The position numbers and the translations under genes were made by a program. This document shows positions 54,093 to 62,729 of a stretch of DNA of 64,000 bases, one piece after another. The notes under the pieces were generated by a model. It was not told the DNA's origin and ran no database searches. It worked only from the letters and a program-made list of their open reading frames with translations. The DNA lies in the NCBI RefSeq assembly GCF_900143525.1, contig NZ_FREZ01000001.1, positions 62,001 through 126,000 of the forward strand. The letters are read 5' to 3'. Source of the DNA: Ruegeria sp. Alg231-54. GTDB lineage: Bacteria; Pseudomonadota; Alphaproteobacteria; Rhodobacterales; Rhodobacteraceae. The number at the start of each line of letters is the position of its first letter. The stretch's first letter is position 1.

Positions 54093-54548
54093 TCATATTT
54101 TTTGGGTAACAACGAATAATAGTCCAATCAGAAAACTCGCGAAATCGAGTTTCCATGGTCGGCCTGTCCAGTCGTGCAAGAATTGCTTACGTAAAAACAG
54201 CCCTAATCCGAAAAAGGAAAAACCTAGTGCAAAATTTAGCGCTGGGATCTGAGCATTCCTTACCCAGACCAAACCAAAGTACGCCATCGCAATAAGAAAA
54301 ACCGTGAGTAGCGACAATAGGACGGGGTTCTTAGTTTTGACCACTTTGTCTGGAGCCTCTCCAACGTCCCAACCGAATTGCTGGCGGTGAATGTGCGCTT
54401 GGGCTTGGGCGTATTTGACTTTTGAAGCGAGAGACTTTCCAAATGCAGGAAAGGCGCCCGATGTTGAAACCCCCAAACCAGTTAAATAGGCGAGGCCTAA
54501 AAGCCTTACAATGTTCGAAACCTCAAGAATGCTCGAGCTACTTATCAC
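54093..54548 (-). CDS. Membrane protein of unknown function inserted in mla operon
   Basis: 151-residue protein with hydrophobic segments near the start, at about 78-95 (LLTVFLIAMAYFGLVW) and 105-145. No domain recognised. GTG start at 54548 overlaps the mlaF stop as GTGA, so it is translated with it. It is distinctly AT-richer than mlaF and alr, which suggests later insertion. Whether it takes part in lipid transport is unknown. Confidence 0.68.
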   Translation of the reverse strand: MISSSSILEVSNIVRLLGLAYLTGLGVSTSGAFPAFGKSLASKVKYAQAQAHIHRQQFGWDVGEAPDKVVKTKNPVLLSLLTVFLIAMAYFGLVWVRNAQIPALNFALGFSFFGLGLFLRKQFLHDWTGRPWKLDFASFLIGLLFVVTQKI

Positions 54549-55291
54549 CGCACCGCCTCAATCGGCCCTTCCGCACTCCCGCTGATAAACTGCTCGACAT
54601 AAGGGTCGCCCGAGGCATCCATCTGGCTGACCGGGCCGGTCCATTGGATGACCCCTCCGTGCAACATGGCCACGTTGTCCGCAATCGCACGGACCGAGCT
54701 CATGTCGTGGGTGATGGTCATCGCGGTAGCGCCCATCTCGGTCACGATCTCGCGGATCAGATCGTTGATGACGCCGGACATGATCGGGTCAAGGCCGGTG
54801 GTGGGTTCGTCGAAGAAAATAATCTCGGGCTCGGCCGCGATGGCACGGGCAAGGCCCACGCGCTTCTGCATTCCACCCGACAGTTCGGACGGAAAGCGGT
54901 CGGCCACGTCGGATTTCAGGCCCACGCGGCGCAGTTTTTCGATGGCGATCTCACGCGCGTACTCGGCTGGGCGTTTCAACGGACCGCGCAGCAGACGGAA
55001 GGAAACGTTTTGCCAGACGGGCAGGGAATCGAACAGCGCCGCGCCTTGAAACAGCATTCCGAAGCGGGCCAGAAATTTATCACGATCGCCCTTGGCCGCG
55101 TCCTTACCGTTTACGTAGATCATCCCACTATCGGGTTTGATCAGGCCCAGAATGCACTTCAGCGCCACGGACTTACCGGTGCCCGAACCACCGATGATGA
55201 CCATCGAGGTGCCCTTGGGGATCTCAAGGCTCATGCTCTGCAGAACCTGATTGTCGCCAAAGGCTTTTGCTACGTTCTCCATCCTGATCAT
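54545..55291 (-). CDS. mlaF: MlaF-like ABC ATPase of phospholipid/ABC-MCE transport
   Basis: 248-residue ATPase. Walker A GGSGTGKSVA, signature LSGGMQKRVGLARAIA (the M-Q-K-R form is typical of MlaF), Walker B EIIFFDEPTTGLDP, H-loop ITHDMSS. Coupled to mlaE by ATGA. Partner MlaD/MCE genes are not in this window. Confidence 0.93.
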   Translation of the reverse strand: MIRMENVAKAFGDNQVLQSMSLEIPKGTSMVIIGGSGTGKSVALKCILGLIKPDSGMIYVNGKDAAKGDRDKFLARFGMLFQGAALFDSLPVWQNVSFRLLRGPLKRPAEYAREIAIEKLRRVGLKSDVADRFPSELSGGMQKRVGLARAIAAEPEIIFFDEPTTGLDPIMSGVINDLIREIVTEMGATAMTITHDMSSVRAIADNVAMLHGGVIQWTGPVSQMDASGDPYVEQFISGSAEGPIEAVR

Positions 55292-56070
55292 ACCGAGAAG
55301 AACACCCCTGTGAGAATGAAGTTGGCGGCCAGGATCATGATCGCGGCGGATTCGACCGAGGACTTGGTCGCGCGGCCAACGCCTTGCGCACCGCGTCCTG
55401 AATTCATGCCGTAATAACAGCCCATGATGGCTGCGATCAATCCAAAGGCCGCGCCTTTGACCAGCGATGACACGATGTCCTTGGTTTCAAGGAAATTGAC
55501 CGTGTTTTGCAGGTACGTCGCCGCATTGAAGCCCAGATTTTGGGTCGCAACCACATAGCCGCCCGCGATGCCGATGATATCACCGATACCGACCAGTAAG
55601 GGCACAGTGATGAGTGCGGCCAGAACCCGCGGCGCGGTCAGGTATTTCATCGGGTGGGTCGACAGGGTGACCAGCGCGTCGATCTGCTCGGTCACTTTCA
55701 TCGTAGCGATTTCTGCTGCAATGGATGAGGTCACGCGCGCGGCGATCATAAGGCCAACCAGCACCGGCCCAAGTTCGCGCACCATGCCGATGGCAACGAT
55801 CTGGGGTACCACGGCCTCGGCGTTGAAACGCGCGCCGCCCGCATAGATTTGCAAGGCCAGCGCACCACCGGTGAAGATTGCGGTCAGGCCAACAACCGGC
55901 AGCGACAGCCAGCCCACATTCATCAGGGCAACGGCAAACTCGCGCGGATAATAGGGCGGCCGAAAGATGTGTGAGATCGCGTCCAGCGCGAAAATTCCCA
56001 CCTTGCCAAAGTTGGCAAGCATGGACAGGACAGCACGGCCCAAGCCACCCAGCGGGGCCAAGGGGTTCAT
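55288..56070 (-). CDS. mlaE: MlaE-like permease of phospholipid transport
   Basis: 260-residue integral inner membrane permease. Family blocks: FTGGALALQIYAGGARFNAE, GMVRELGPVLVGLMIAARVT, EIATMKVTEQIDALVTLSTH, YLTAPRVLAALITVPLLV. Coupled to alr by ATGA and to mlaF. In the Mla system it moves phospholipids between the membranes. Confidence 0.93.
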   Translation of the reverse strand: MNPLAPLGGLGRAVLSMLANFGKVGIFALDAISHIFRPPYYPREFAVALMNVGWLSLPVVGLTAIFTGGALALQIYAGGARFNAEAVVPQIVAIGMVRELGPVLVGLMIAARVTSSIAAEIATMKVTEQIDALVTLSTHPMKYLTAPRVLAALITVPLLVGIGDIIGIAGGYVVATQNLGFNAATYLQNTVNFLETKDIVSSLVKGAAFGLIAAIMGCYYGMNSGRGAQGVGRATKSSVESAAIMILAANFILTGVFFSV

Positions 56071-57101
56071 TCCACGTATCCCCGGGAATAGCGCGCGCCC
56101 AGCGACGTCAGGATTTCATATCCGATGGTGCCGGCGGCTTCGGCCAGGTCGTCGACTGTTTGATGTCCGTTCAGAATGCGCAGGCGTTCGGGATCTTCGG
56201 GCAGATCGGTGACGTCAACCGTGATCAGGTCCATCGAGATGCGTCCGACAACGGGGCAGGGCTGGTTGCCAAAAAACACGTCGATCCCACCACCGATGGC
56301 GCGGTGCAAACCATCAGCGTAACCGGCGGCAACGGTTGCAATGCGAGAGGGACGACGCGCGATCCAGCTGTTGCCGTATCCGACCGTCTCACCGACGTCG
56401 ACAGGGCGGACTTGGACAACAGGTAGGTCGATCGCGACAACGGGCTTCGCGTCGGCAAAGGGCATGCCGCCGTACAGGCCGATGCCGGGGCGGCAGAAGT
56501 CAAAGTGGAACTCGGACCCCAACATCGTACCACCCGTAGCAGCCAGAGAACGGGGGGCAGTCACGCCATCTGTCATCTCGCGGAAGGATTTCAACTGCTG
56601 TTGGTTCATCGGGTTATCAGGCTCATCCGCGCAGGCCAGATGTGACATAACTACCACCGGGTTATTGGCCTCCATCTCGGGCCGCAGTTCAGCCCAGTCT
56701 GCGGGCTCAAGCCCAAGGCGGTTCATGCCACTGTTTAATTGGACCCCAAAAGGGCGATCCGGCATAGCCTGCCGGAGCCTCTTATACTGTTCCGGCGAAT
56801 TGATCAAAGGGATCAGATTATCTGCATAATGTAGCCCATTGTCCCCTTCCATGAAACCAGAGAACACGAAAATCTGCGGCTTGGGGCCTACCGCCTCGCG
56901 CACAGCGGCGCCTTCTTCGGCGGCGGCGACAAAAAATTGGCGAACCCCTTCTTCAGCCAGGGTCGCAGACACTGGCCCAGCTCCAAGCCCATAAGCGTCA
57001 GCTTTGACAACTGCTCCGGTTTCGACTTTCGTTTTTGCGTCCAGTGCCCGCCAATTGCTGGCAAGCGCATGAAGATTGATCGTTAAGTGTGCAGTACCCA
57101 T
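56067..57101 (-). CDS. alr: Alanine racemase
   Basis: 344-residue PLP enzyme making D-alanine for peptidoglycan. The PLP Lys is in VVKADAYGLG, the PLP-binding SGMNRLGL and the second catalytic Tyr in GYGNSW (VDVGETVGYGNSW), with MSHLACADEPDNP. 344 residues is somewhat short but complete from N-terminal barrel to C-terminal beta domain. Start ATG 57101. Confidence 0.95.
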   Translation of the reverse strand: MGTAHLTINLHALASNWRALDAKTKVETGAVVKADAYGLGAGPVSATLAEEGVRQFFVAAAEEGAAVREAVGPKPQIFVFSGFMEGDNGLHYADNLIPLINSPEQYKRLRQAMPDRPFGVQLNSGMNRLGLEPADWAELRPEMEANNPVVVMSHLACADEPDNPMNQQQLKSFREMTDGVTAPRSLAATGGTMLGSEFHFDFCRPGIGLYGGMPFADAKPVVAIDLPVVQVRPVDVGETVGYGNSWIARRPSRIATVAAGYADGLHRAIGGGIDVFFGNQPCPVVGRISMDLITVDVTDLPEDPERLRILNGHQTVDDLAEAAGTIGYEILTSLGARYSRGYVE

Positions 57102-57284
57102 GGAGTGTTCATGACATTGGATTGCCGCAGGTCAAGGGGGTAAACAGCAATTCGTGAGGAGATTTTGCGAGTGCTGGGCAGCTTCTAGCCGCTATCGCAG
57201 GGACAATGGCGGTTTTCCTGACTTTTAGGAGTATTACTGTTGCCTCGACATTGTATCCGCCACGTATTCAACGAATGTTTTATA

Positions 57285-57299
57285 AGTAAATCGTTTACT
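57285..57299. promoter_or_regulatory. Perfect dyad before the GNAT gene at 57331
   Basis: AGTAAA (57285-57290) and TTTACT (57294-57299) flank TCG, in the AT-rich leader 31 bases before the start codon. Likely an operator; the binding protein is unknown. Confidence 0.4.
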
Positions 57300-57330
57300 C
57301 AGAACCGGACGATGAAGTGAGAGGAATTCT

Positions 57331-57873
57331 ATGCTGAAAATGACCTGGGACTACAATGCGTATGCGACCGAACTGCCTGAACTGTTTCGCGACGTATTCA
57401 CGGCATCTGAGGGTAAAGAAGAGGGAGCAGTGATCAGTGCGCTGGTCGGCGATCTGTTGGAGACGACGGACAGAGATGACCTGCACGCCGCCATTGCCGA
57501 TGATGGTCCCCCAGTGCTGGGTTGCATCCTGTTTTCGCGGCTGCGCTTTGACCAAGACCCGCGACAGGTGTTCCTGATGTCACCGGTTGCCGTGCGTACG
57601 GATTGCCAGAAGGCAGGGATTGGGCAGCGGCTGATCGCGTTTGGGTTGGACGGGCTGCGCCGTGACAAAGTGGATTTTGTGGTGACTTACGGCGATCCGA
57701 ACTACTACGGCAAAACCGGGTTTTTTCCGATTTCAGAAAAAGTCGCCCAATCTCCTCTGCCGTTAAGCCATCCGCACGGGTGGTTGGGGCAATCGTTGAC
57801 AGGGACTGAGATGGCGCCTTTCAAGGGGCCATCTCACTGTGTCAGTGCATTCAACAAACCCGAGCTGTGGTGA
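57331..57873 (+). CDS. GNAT-family N-acetyltransferase (YhbS-like)
   Basis: 180-residue acetyltransferase. Acetyl-CoA motif LMSPVAVRTDCQKAGIGQRL (residues about 87-106) and GDPNYYGKTGFFP, which is typical of the YhbS branch. Lone plus-strand gene between alr and dnaB. ATG 57331 with GAGAGGA upstream. Acceptor unknown. Confidence 0.92.
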   Translation: MLKMTWDYNAYATELPELFRDVFTASEGKEEGAVISALVGDLLETTDRDDLHAAIADDGPPVLGCILFSRLRFDQDPRQVFLMSPVAVRTDCQKAGIGQRLIAFGLDGLRRDKVDFVVTYGDPNYYGKTGFFPISEKVAQSPLPLSHPHGWLGQSLTGTEMAPFKGPSHCVSAFNKPELW

Positions 57874-57889
57874 GGGTTAATAACCCTCA
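57871..57889. terminator. Palindrome covering two convergent stop codons
   Basis: TGAGGGTTA (57871-57879) and TAACCCTCA (57881-57889) are perfect inverted repeats separated by one base. The first copy contains the TGA stop of the GNAT gene and the reverse TTA (stop TAA) of dnaB. It may serve as a minimal shared terminator; the flanks lack T-runs. Confidence 0.5.
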
Positions 57890-59367
57890 ATCTGTCCGTC
57901 CTGTTGCCAGGGTTTGACCAGATTTCCAAAACGGGTGAACTGCGCCTCGAACGAGAGGTCGACCGTGCCGATGGGACCGTGGCGCTGCTTGCCGACAATG
58001 ACTTCGGCCTTGCCGTGCAGACGCTCCATGGCTTGCTTCCACTCTTCCATCTTTTCAAGTTCGTGATCGCCGGGCTTTTCGCGTTCCTTGTAGTACTCCT
58101 CACGGTACACGAACATCACCACGTCGGCGTCCTGTTCGATCGAGCCTGATTCCCGCAAGTCGGACAGTTGTGGGCGCTTGTCGTCGCGGTTTTCAACCTG
58201 ACGCGAAAGCTGGGACAGGGCGATCACCGGAATTTGCAATTCCTTGGCGATGGCTTTCATGCCCATCGAAATTTCGGCAATTTCGTTGACGCGGTTTTCG
58301 GCCATTCCCCTGCACAGCTGCAGGTAGTCGATAACGAGCAGGTCCAAACCATGTGTCCGTTTCAAACGGCGTGCCCGAGCCGCCAACTGCGAAATCGGCA
58401 GGGCGGGCGTGTCGTCAATGAAAAGCGGGCAGGCTTCCAGTTCCTTGGCCGCGTCGACAAAGCGGCGGAACTCGGACTCGGTCATGTCACCCTGGCGGAT
58501 CTTATGGGATGAGATTTCGGAGGCTTCGGCCAGAACTCGGCCTGCCAGCTGTTCGGCACTCATTTCCAATGAGAAAAAGCCAACGACACCGCCGTCAACC
58601 GCGCCCTCTGAGCCGTCTGGTTTCAGCCCACGTTTGTACGCCTTGGCGACATTGAATGCCACGTTGGTCGCCAGAGAGGTTTTTCCCATCGACGGACGAC
58701 CGGCAAGAATGATCAGGTCAGACGGGTGCAAGCCACCCAGTTGTTTGTCCAAGTCGGCCAGACCGGTGGAAATCCCTGCCATGCCACCACCGCGCTGGTA
58801 AGCTTCGTTGGTGACGTTGACGGCTTCTGTGACCGCCTTGAGGAAGGATTGAAATCCCTGTTCGGTCTGGCCCTGCTCGGATAACTGATAAAGCTGTTGC
58901 TCGGCTTCGACGATTTGTTCTTTTGGTTCGCTGCTGATGTCGACCCGCGCTGCCTTGTCCGAGATATCGCGGCCCAGGCGGATCAGCTCGCGCCGGATTG
59001 CCAGATCATAAATCATCTGGGCATAGTCATGCACCGCAAAGGCGCTGATCGATGCGCCTGCCAGTTTGACCAGATAGGCCGGGCCACCCAGTTCCTGCAG
59101 GCCCTCATCCTCGGCCATGAAGGATTTTAGAGTCACCGGCGAGGCCAGTGCATTCTTAGCAATCCGGGTCGAGGCGACCTCATAAATCCGGGAGTGAACC
59201 GGGTCATAGAAATGCTCGGCCCCGATGATTGAAGCGACCCGATCATAAAGATCGTTATTGGTCAGGATCGCACCCAGAAGCTGCTGTTCGGCCTCAATGG
59301 AATGCGGCATGGTTTCGGCGTTCTGAATCCGAGCTGCTGCCTGCTCGATGCTGCTTATCTCGTTCAT
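57877..59367 (-). CDS. dnaB: Replicative DNA helicase
   Basis: 496-residue hexameric replicative helicase. N-terminal domain with SIEAEQQLLGAILTNNDLYD, linker, and RecA-like C-terminal domain: Walker A GRPSMGKTSLATNVA, DYLQLCRGM and LSQLSRQVENRDDKRP, SDLRESGSIEQDADVV. No intein. ATG 59367. The 225-base gap upstream has several DnaA-box-like 9-mers. Confidence 0.98.
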   Translation of the reverse strand: MNEISSIEQAAARIQNAETMPHSIEAEQQLLGAILTNNDLYDRVASIIGAEHFYDPVHSRIYEVASTRIAKNALASPVTLKSFMAEDEGLQELGGPAYLVKLAGASISAFAVHDYAQMIYDLAIRRELIRLGRDISDKAARVDISSEPKEQIVEAEQQLYQLSEQGQTEQGFQSFLKAVTEAVNVTNEAYQRGGGMAGISTGLADLDKQLGGLHPSDLIILAGRPSMGKTSLATNVAFNVAKAYKRGLKPDGSEGAVDGGVVGFFSLEMSAEQLAGRVLAEASEISSHKIRQGDMTESEFRRFVDAAKELEACPLFIDDTPALPISQLAARARRLKRTHGLDLLVIDYLQLCRGMAENRVNEIAEISMGMKAIAKELQIPVIALSQLSRQVENRDDKRPQLSDLRESGSIEQDADVVMFVYREEYYKEREKPGDHELEKMEEWKQAMERLHGKAEVIVGKQRHGPIGTVDLSFEAQFTRFGNLVKPWQQDGQIEGY

Positions 59368-59433
59368 TTTGTCCCCGCTGCCCTGCGGCGCTTTCTACAC
59401 GCTATTTTGGCGTGTCGGCTATCTGGAAATACC

Positions 59434-59586
59434 TGTGGCTAACTATGGATAAAGCCTTGGGATAACTTTCCTGACAGTTTGGATACCTGTGTATGCGTAG
59501 CTTATTATGTAGGAATTGGGGAAAAAGTCACCAGATATCGTGGCCGGTCGACCGATTCTTCTGGGCTTATCCCCAATCTGTCCACA
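59434..59586. promoter_or_regulatory. Cluster of DnaA-box-like 9-mers upstream of dnaB
   Basis: Against TTATNCACA and its complement TGTGNATAA: TGTGGCTAA (59434-59442, one mismatch), TATGGATAA (59444-59452, one mismatch), TTGGGATAA (59457-59465, two), TTATCCCCA (59567-59575, one) and CTGTCCACA (59578-59586, two). All fall in the dnaB-pyrE gap. Could be DnaA control of dnaB; weaker alternatives are chance or a replication-related site. Confidence 0.4.
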
Positions 59587-59592
59587 AGAGGT

Positions 59593-60273
59593 TCACGTGG
59601 ATTTATTTGCTTCCTGCCAGCCACGCGGGTCTTTCAGGAAGGCTTCGACACCGTCAAGTGTTTCCTGATCAAAGGCTTTCTGCGCTTTGGCCTCGGCCAG
59701 AACATCCCACCATGTGCACAGGTGATGCAATTGGATGCCGTGGTCGCCTAAGGTTTTTTCGGTCTCGGGGAAGATGCCATAGTAGAAAATGACCGCCGTG
59801 TGCCCACAAGTGGCACCTGTTTCGCGGATCGCATCCACGAAGGACAGCTTGGACCCGCCATCGGTGGTCAGATCCTCGACCAGCAGAACGCGCTCACCTT
59901 CGCTCATCGCGCCTTCGATACGGGCATTGCGGCCATAACCCTTGGGCTTTTTGCGCACATAGGTCATCGGCAGCGCCATACGTTCGGCGACCATAGCGGC
60001 GAATGGGATGCCCGCGGTCTCACCGCCAGCGATATTGTCGAATGCCTCAAACCCGGCATCTCGCATCACGGTGACCGTCAGGAAATCCATCAGGGTCGAC
60101 CGTATGCGCGGATACGAGATCAGCTTGCGGCAGTCGATATAGGTCGGGCTGGGCAAGCCGCTGGCCAGTGTGAACGGCTCACGCGAATTGAAATGGACGG
60201 CCTTGATCTCCAGCAGCATCCGCGCGGTCAGGCGGGCGATTTCGGTGCTATCGGGGAAAGAGCTGGGGATCAT
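59593..60273 (-). CDS. pyrE: Orotate phosphoribosyltransferase
   Basis: 226-residue pyrimidine enzyme. The PRPP motif [17 protein letters not shown] (about residue 123) is clear and [19 protein letters not shown] matches the OMP-binding region. ATG 60273 has GAGG eight bases upstream; the longer frame to 60291 is less likely. Upstream of dnaB, same strand. Confidence 0.96.
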   Translation of the reverse strand: MIPSSFPDSTEIARLTARMLLEIKAVHFNSREPFTLASGLPSPTYIDCRKLISYPRIRSTLMDFLTVTVMRDAGFEAFDNIAGGETAGIPFAAMVAERMALPMTYVRKKPKGYGRNARIEGAMSEGERVLLVEDLTTDGGSKLSFVDAIRETGATCGHTAVIFYYGIFPETEKTLGDHGIQLHHLCTWWDVLAEAKAQKAFDQETLDGVEAFLKDPRGWQEANKST

Positions 60274-60350
60274 GGTGCAACCTCGGGACAAAATGACGTT
60301 GCGGGCTGATAGCCTGTCCCCCGTCCCAGAGTCGAGAGGGGTGTGCGCAA

Positions 60351-60383
60351 AAGAAAAGCGGACCTCACGAAGAGGCCCGCTTT
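60351..60383 (-). terminator. Intrinsic terminator of amtB
   Basis: AAAGCGGACCTC (60355-60366) and GAGGCCCGCTTT (60372-60383) pair with one mismatch on the plus strand; on the minus-strand transcript this becomes a G-U pair, so it fits termination of amtB. T-rich tail on that strand (TTTTCTT). Located 33 bases past the amtB stop. Confidence 0.85.
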
Positions 60384-60416
60384 GGCCCTTGCGGGCAAGA
60401 GGCAGCCAAGGTGGGC

Positions 60417-61598
60417 TTAGCTGCTCATGTCATAGGCACGCTCGCCGTGTACCGAAAGATCGAGCCCGTTTGTCTCGGTTTCTGCATCTACGCGAAGCGG
60501 GGTGATCAGCGCAACCACCTTGATCAACACAAATGTGACAACTGCCGTAAAGACACCTACGATGACCAGCCCGCCCAACTGCGCGGTCCAGGCACCCAGG
60601 CCGAACACAGCGATCATGATGGTGCCAAAGATGCCGCCTACGCCGTGCACCGCGAACACGTCCAGAGTGTCGTCGATGTTCAGCTTGTTACGGATGATAT
60701 TTACGGCCTCCTGACACAGCACACCTGCTACGGCACCGATGATCAGCGCCTGAACCGGATCGACATAGCCTGAGGCCGGAGTGATCGAGGCCAGACCCGC
60801 AATGGTACCTGTAACCAGGCCCACCATCGAGGCTTTGCCGTATTTGACACGTTCGTACAGCGCCCACGTCAGCGATGCGGTTGCAGCTGAGATATGCGTA
60901 ACAGTTATCGCCATTGCGGCACCGCCATCTGCCGCCAATTGCGAACCGCCATTGAAGCCAAACCAGCCAACCCACAGCATCGCAGCGCCGATCATGACAT
61001 AGCCCGGATTGTGCGGCGGGGTTGTGCGGTTGCGGCGCGGGCCAAGCGCCACAGCGATGATCAGCGCGGCCAGACCTGCCGTTTCATGCACCACAATGCC
61101 ACCTGCAAAGTCACGTACGCCGATCTCACCCAGAATGCCGCCATCGGTCAGAATGCCGCCGCCCCAGATCCAGTGGACGACAGGTGCGTAACACAACAGC
61201 ATCCACAGGCCCGAGAAGATCATGACAAACCCGTAACCCACACGTTCGACATATGCGCCGATGATGAGGGCGGGGGTGATGATTGCAAAGGTCATCTGGA
61301 AGGCAAAGAACAGAACCTCGGGCAGGGTGCCCGACAGGCTGTCGACGTCAACTCCGTTCAGGAAGGCTTTGCCCAGACCGCCCCACAGACCCGATCCGCC
61401 GTCACCAAATGCGATCGAGTATCCGGCGATCAGCCACAGGATGCTCATCAAACAAGCGATGCTGAAGCAGTGCATGAAAACGCTCAGCACGTTGCGGGCG
61501 CGCACGAGGCCGCCATAGAACAGGGCGAGGCCCGGCAATGTCATGAATAGGACCAGTGCAGTTGCAACTATGATCCAGGCGGTATCGGCTCCATTCAT
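60417..61598 (-). CDS. amtB: Ammonium transporter
   Basis: 393-residue Amt channel with eleven membrane helices, no cleaved signal peptide obvious. The twin His of the pore are in [14 protein letters not shown] (about 170) and [12 protein letters not shown] (about 315). The first motif [15 protein letters not shown] is typical. The usual glnK partner upstream is missing; the 160-base leader shows no GlnK frame. Start ATG 61598 has AGGAG. Confidence 0.96.
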   Translation of the reverse strand: MNGADTAWIIVATALVLFMTLPGLALFYGGLVRARNVLSVFMHCFSIACLMSILWLIAGYSIAFGDGGSGLWGGLGKAFLNGVDVDSLSGTLPEVLFFAFQMTFAIITPALIIGAYVERVGYGFVMIFSGLWMLLCYAPVVHWIWGGGILTDGGILGEIGVRDFAGGIVVHETAGLAALIIAVALGPRRNRTTPPHNPGYVMIGAAMLWVGWFGFNGGSQLAADGGAAMAITVTHISAATASLTWALYERVKYGKASMVGLVTGTIAGLASITPASGYVDPVQALIIGAVAGVLCQEAVNIIRNKLNIDDTLDVFAVHGVGGIFGTIMIAVFGLGAWTAQLGGLVIVGVFTAVVTFVLIKVVALITPLRVDAETETNGLDLSVHGERAYDMSS

Positions 61599-61758
61599 CA
61601 GCCGGTCTCCTCTGTGGCGTCTTCAGCTTGCGTGGCTGGCGTTGAAGCGGAGAGAGGGCGGGGAAAAAAGAGGCAGAGGGCGTTTTTGACGCCTGTTTTA
61701 AGGGCCTTTTGTGAACCGGTGACTAAATGAGCGCCAAAATGAGTGGAGTGCTAGATTA

Positions 61759-62235
61759 TTAAGCAATTGACGAAAGGCCGTGCGACAACAGGTCCAAGGC
61801 ATGATCGCGGGCGGTCAGCCGCACCTTGTCACGCCCCAACGCCCCGAATTCCACGGTTTCGGTTATCGTCTTCTGCCCGTCCACTGCCAATCCAAAGCAC
61901 ACGCGGCCTTCGGGTTTGAATTCGGATCCACCTGGACCCGCGATGCCGGTGATGGACACAGTCAATTGCGCGTCTGAATTCCTCAACGCGCCATCGGCCA
62001 TCTCTTGCGCCACTTCCTCGGACACCGCGCCATGAGTTTCCAGCGTTTCGGGCTGCACACCCAGCATCTGCTGCTTGGCTTCATTGGTGTAGGTGACAAA
62101 CCCGCGATCCACCACGGCCGAGCTGCCTGGAATATCCGTCAGTGCGGCAGCGACCATGCCGCCGGTGCAGCTTTCGGCTGTCGCGATCATCACGCCTTGC
62201 GACTTGGCGCGGTCAAGCAAAGCGGCGACATTCAT
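61759..62235 (-). CDS. cinA: CinA C-terminal domain / nicotinamide-nucleotide amidase (PncC)
   Basis: 158-residue stand-alone CinA C-domain (TAESCTGGMVAAALTDIPGS, VDRGFVTYTNEAKQ, VSITGIAGPGGS, KPEGRVCFGLA). This domain is NMN deamidase, converting NMN to nicotinate mononucleotide. The DNA-damage-linked N-domain is absent, as in many alphaproteobacteria. Coupled by ATGA to pgpA. Confidence 0.93.
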   Translation of the reverse strand: MNVAALLDRAKSQGVMIATAESCTGGMVAAALTDIPGSSAVVDRGFVTYTNEAKQQMLGVQPETLETHGAVSEEVAQEMADGALRNSDAQLTVSITGIAGPGGSEFKPEGRVCFGLAVDGQKTITETVEFGALGRDKVRLTARDHALDLLSHGLSSIA

Positions 62236-62729
62236 AGGCCCAGAACACCGTGTGAGATGCCGGCGAGAACCAGAACGCCGATCCCGGCAAAGACGCCGGC
62301 GATCACATCGTCCAGCATCACACCCATCGCGTCACCTTTGCGGTCAGCCCAACCCACCGGGCCGAGTTTCGTGATGTCGAACAGGCGAAACAGAAGGAAA
62401 CCTGCGATCCAGCCGGGCCAAAGGGCTGTGATATCAATTCCATGCGCCCAAGATGGGTAGGAAATGGCCCAAAGCGCGATGAACTGCCCGGCTACTTCGT
62501 CGATGACGATTTCGGACGGGTCGTGATCTTCCTGCCCAGCAGTCATGACTTTGGTTGCCCACAGGCCACCGACAAAAACGGCCACAGTGGCGAGTACCAG
62601 CAAGGGAAAACCGCCCAGCGTATGCAGAACCCAGGCCAGGGGCAGGGCGGCCAGAGATCCCCATGTTCCGGGTGCCGGGCGCAGATATCCGACGCCGCAA
62701 ACCGTCCCGATCAATCGCGCGGCGTTCAT
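62232..62729 (-). CDS. pgpA: Phosphatidylglycerophosphatase A
   Basis: 165-residue membrane phosphatase making phosphatidylglycerol. [28 protein letters not shown] and [15 protein letters not shown] are the family motifs with the acidic active-site residues; about three or four helices. The longer frame to 62999 runs inside ispDF. Start overlaps ispDF stop as ATGA. Confidence 0.95.
   Translation of the reverse strand: MNAARLIGTVCGVGYLRPAPGTWGSLAALPLAWVLHTLGGFPLLVLATVAVFVGGLWATKVMTAGQEDHDPSEIVIDEVAGQFIALWAISYPSWAHGIDITALWPGWIAGFLLFRLFDITKLGPVGWADRKGDAMGVMLDDVIAGVFAGIGVLVLAGISHGVLGL

Noticed and set aside
59368..59592. Chromosome replication origin
   Set aside because: DnaA-box-like sites are imperfect and no usual origin neighbours (dnaA, hemE, parAB, gidA) or AT-rich unwinding element are present.
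61599..61758. glnK upstream of amtB
   Set aside because: No frame resembling PII and no sigma-54 promoter consensus found in the leader.
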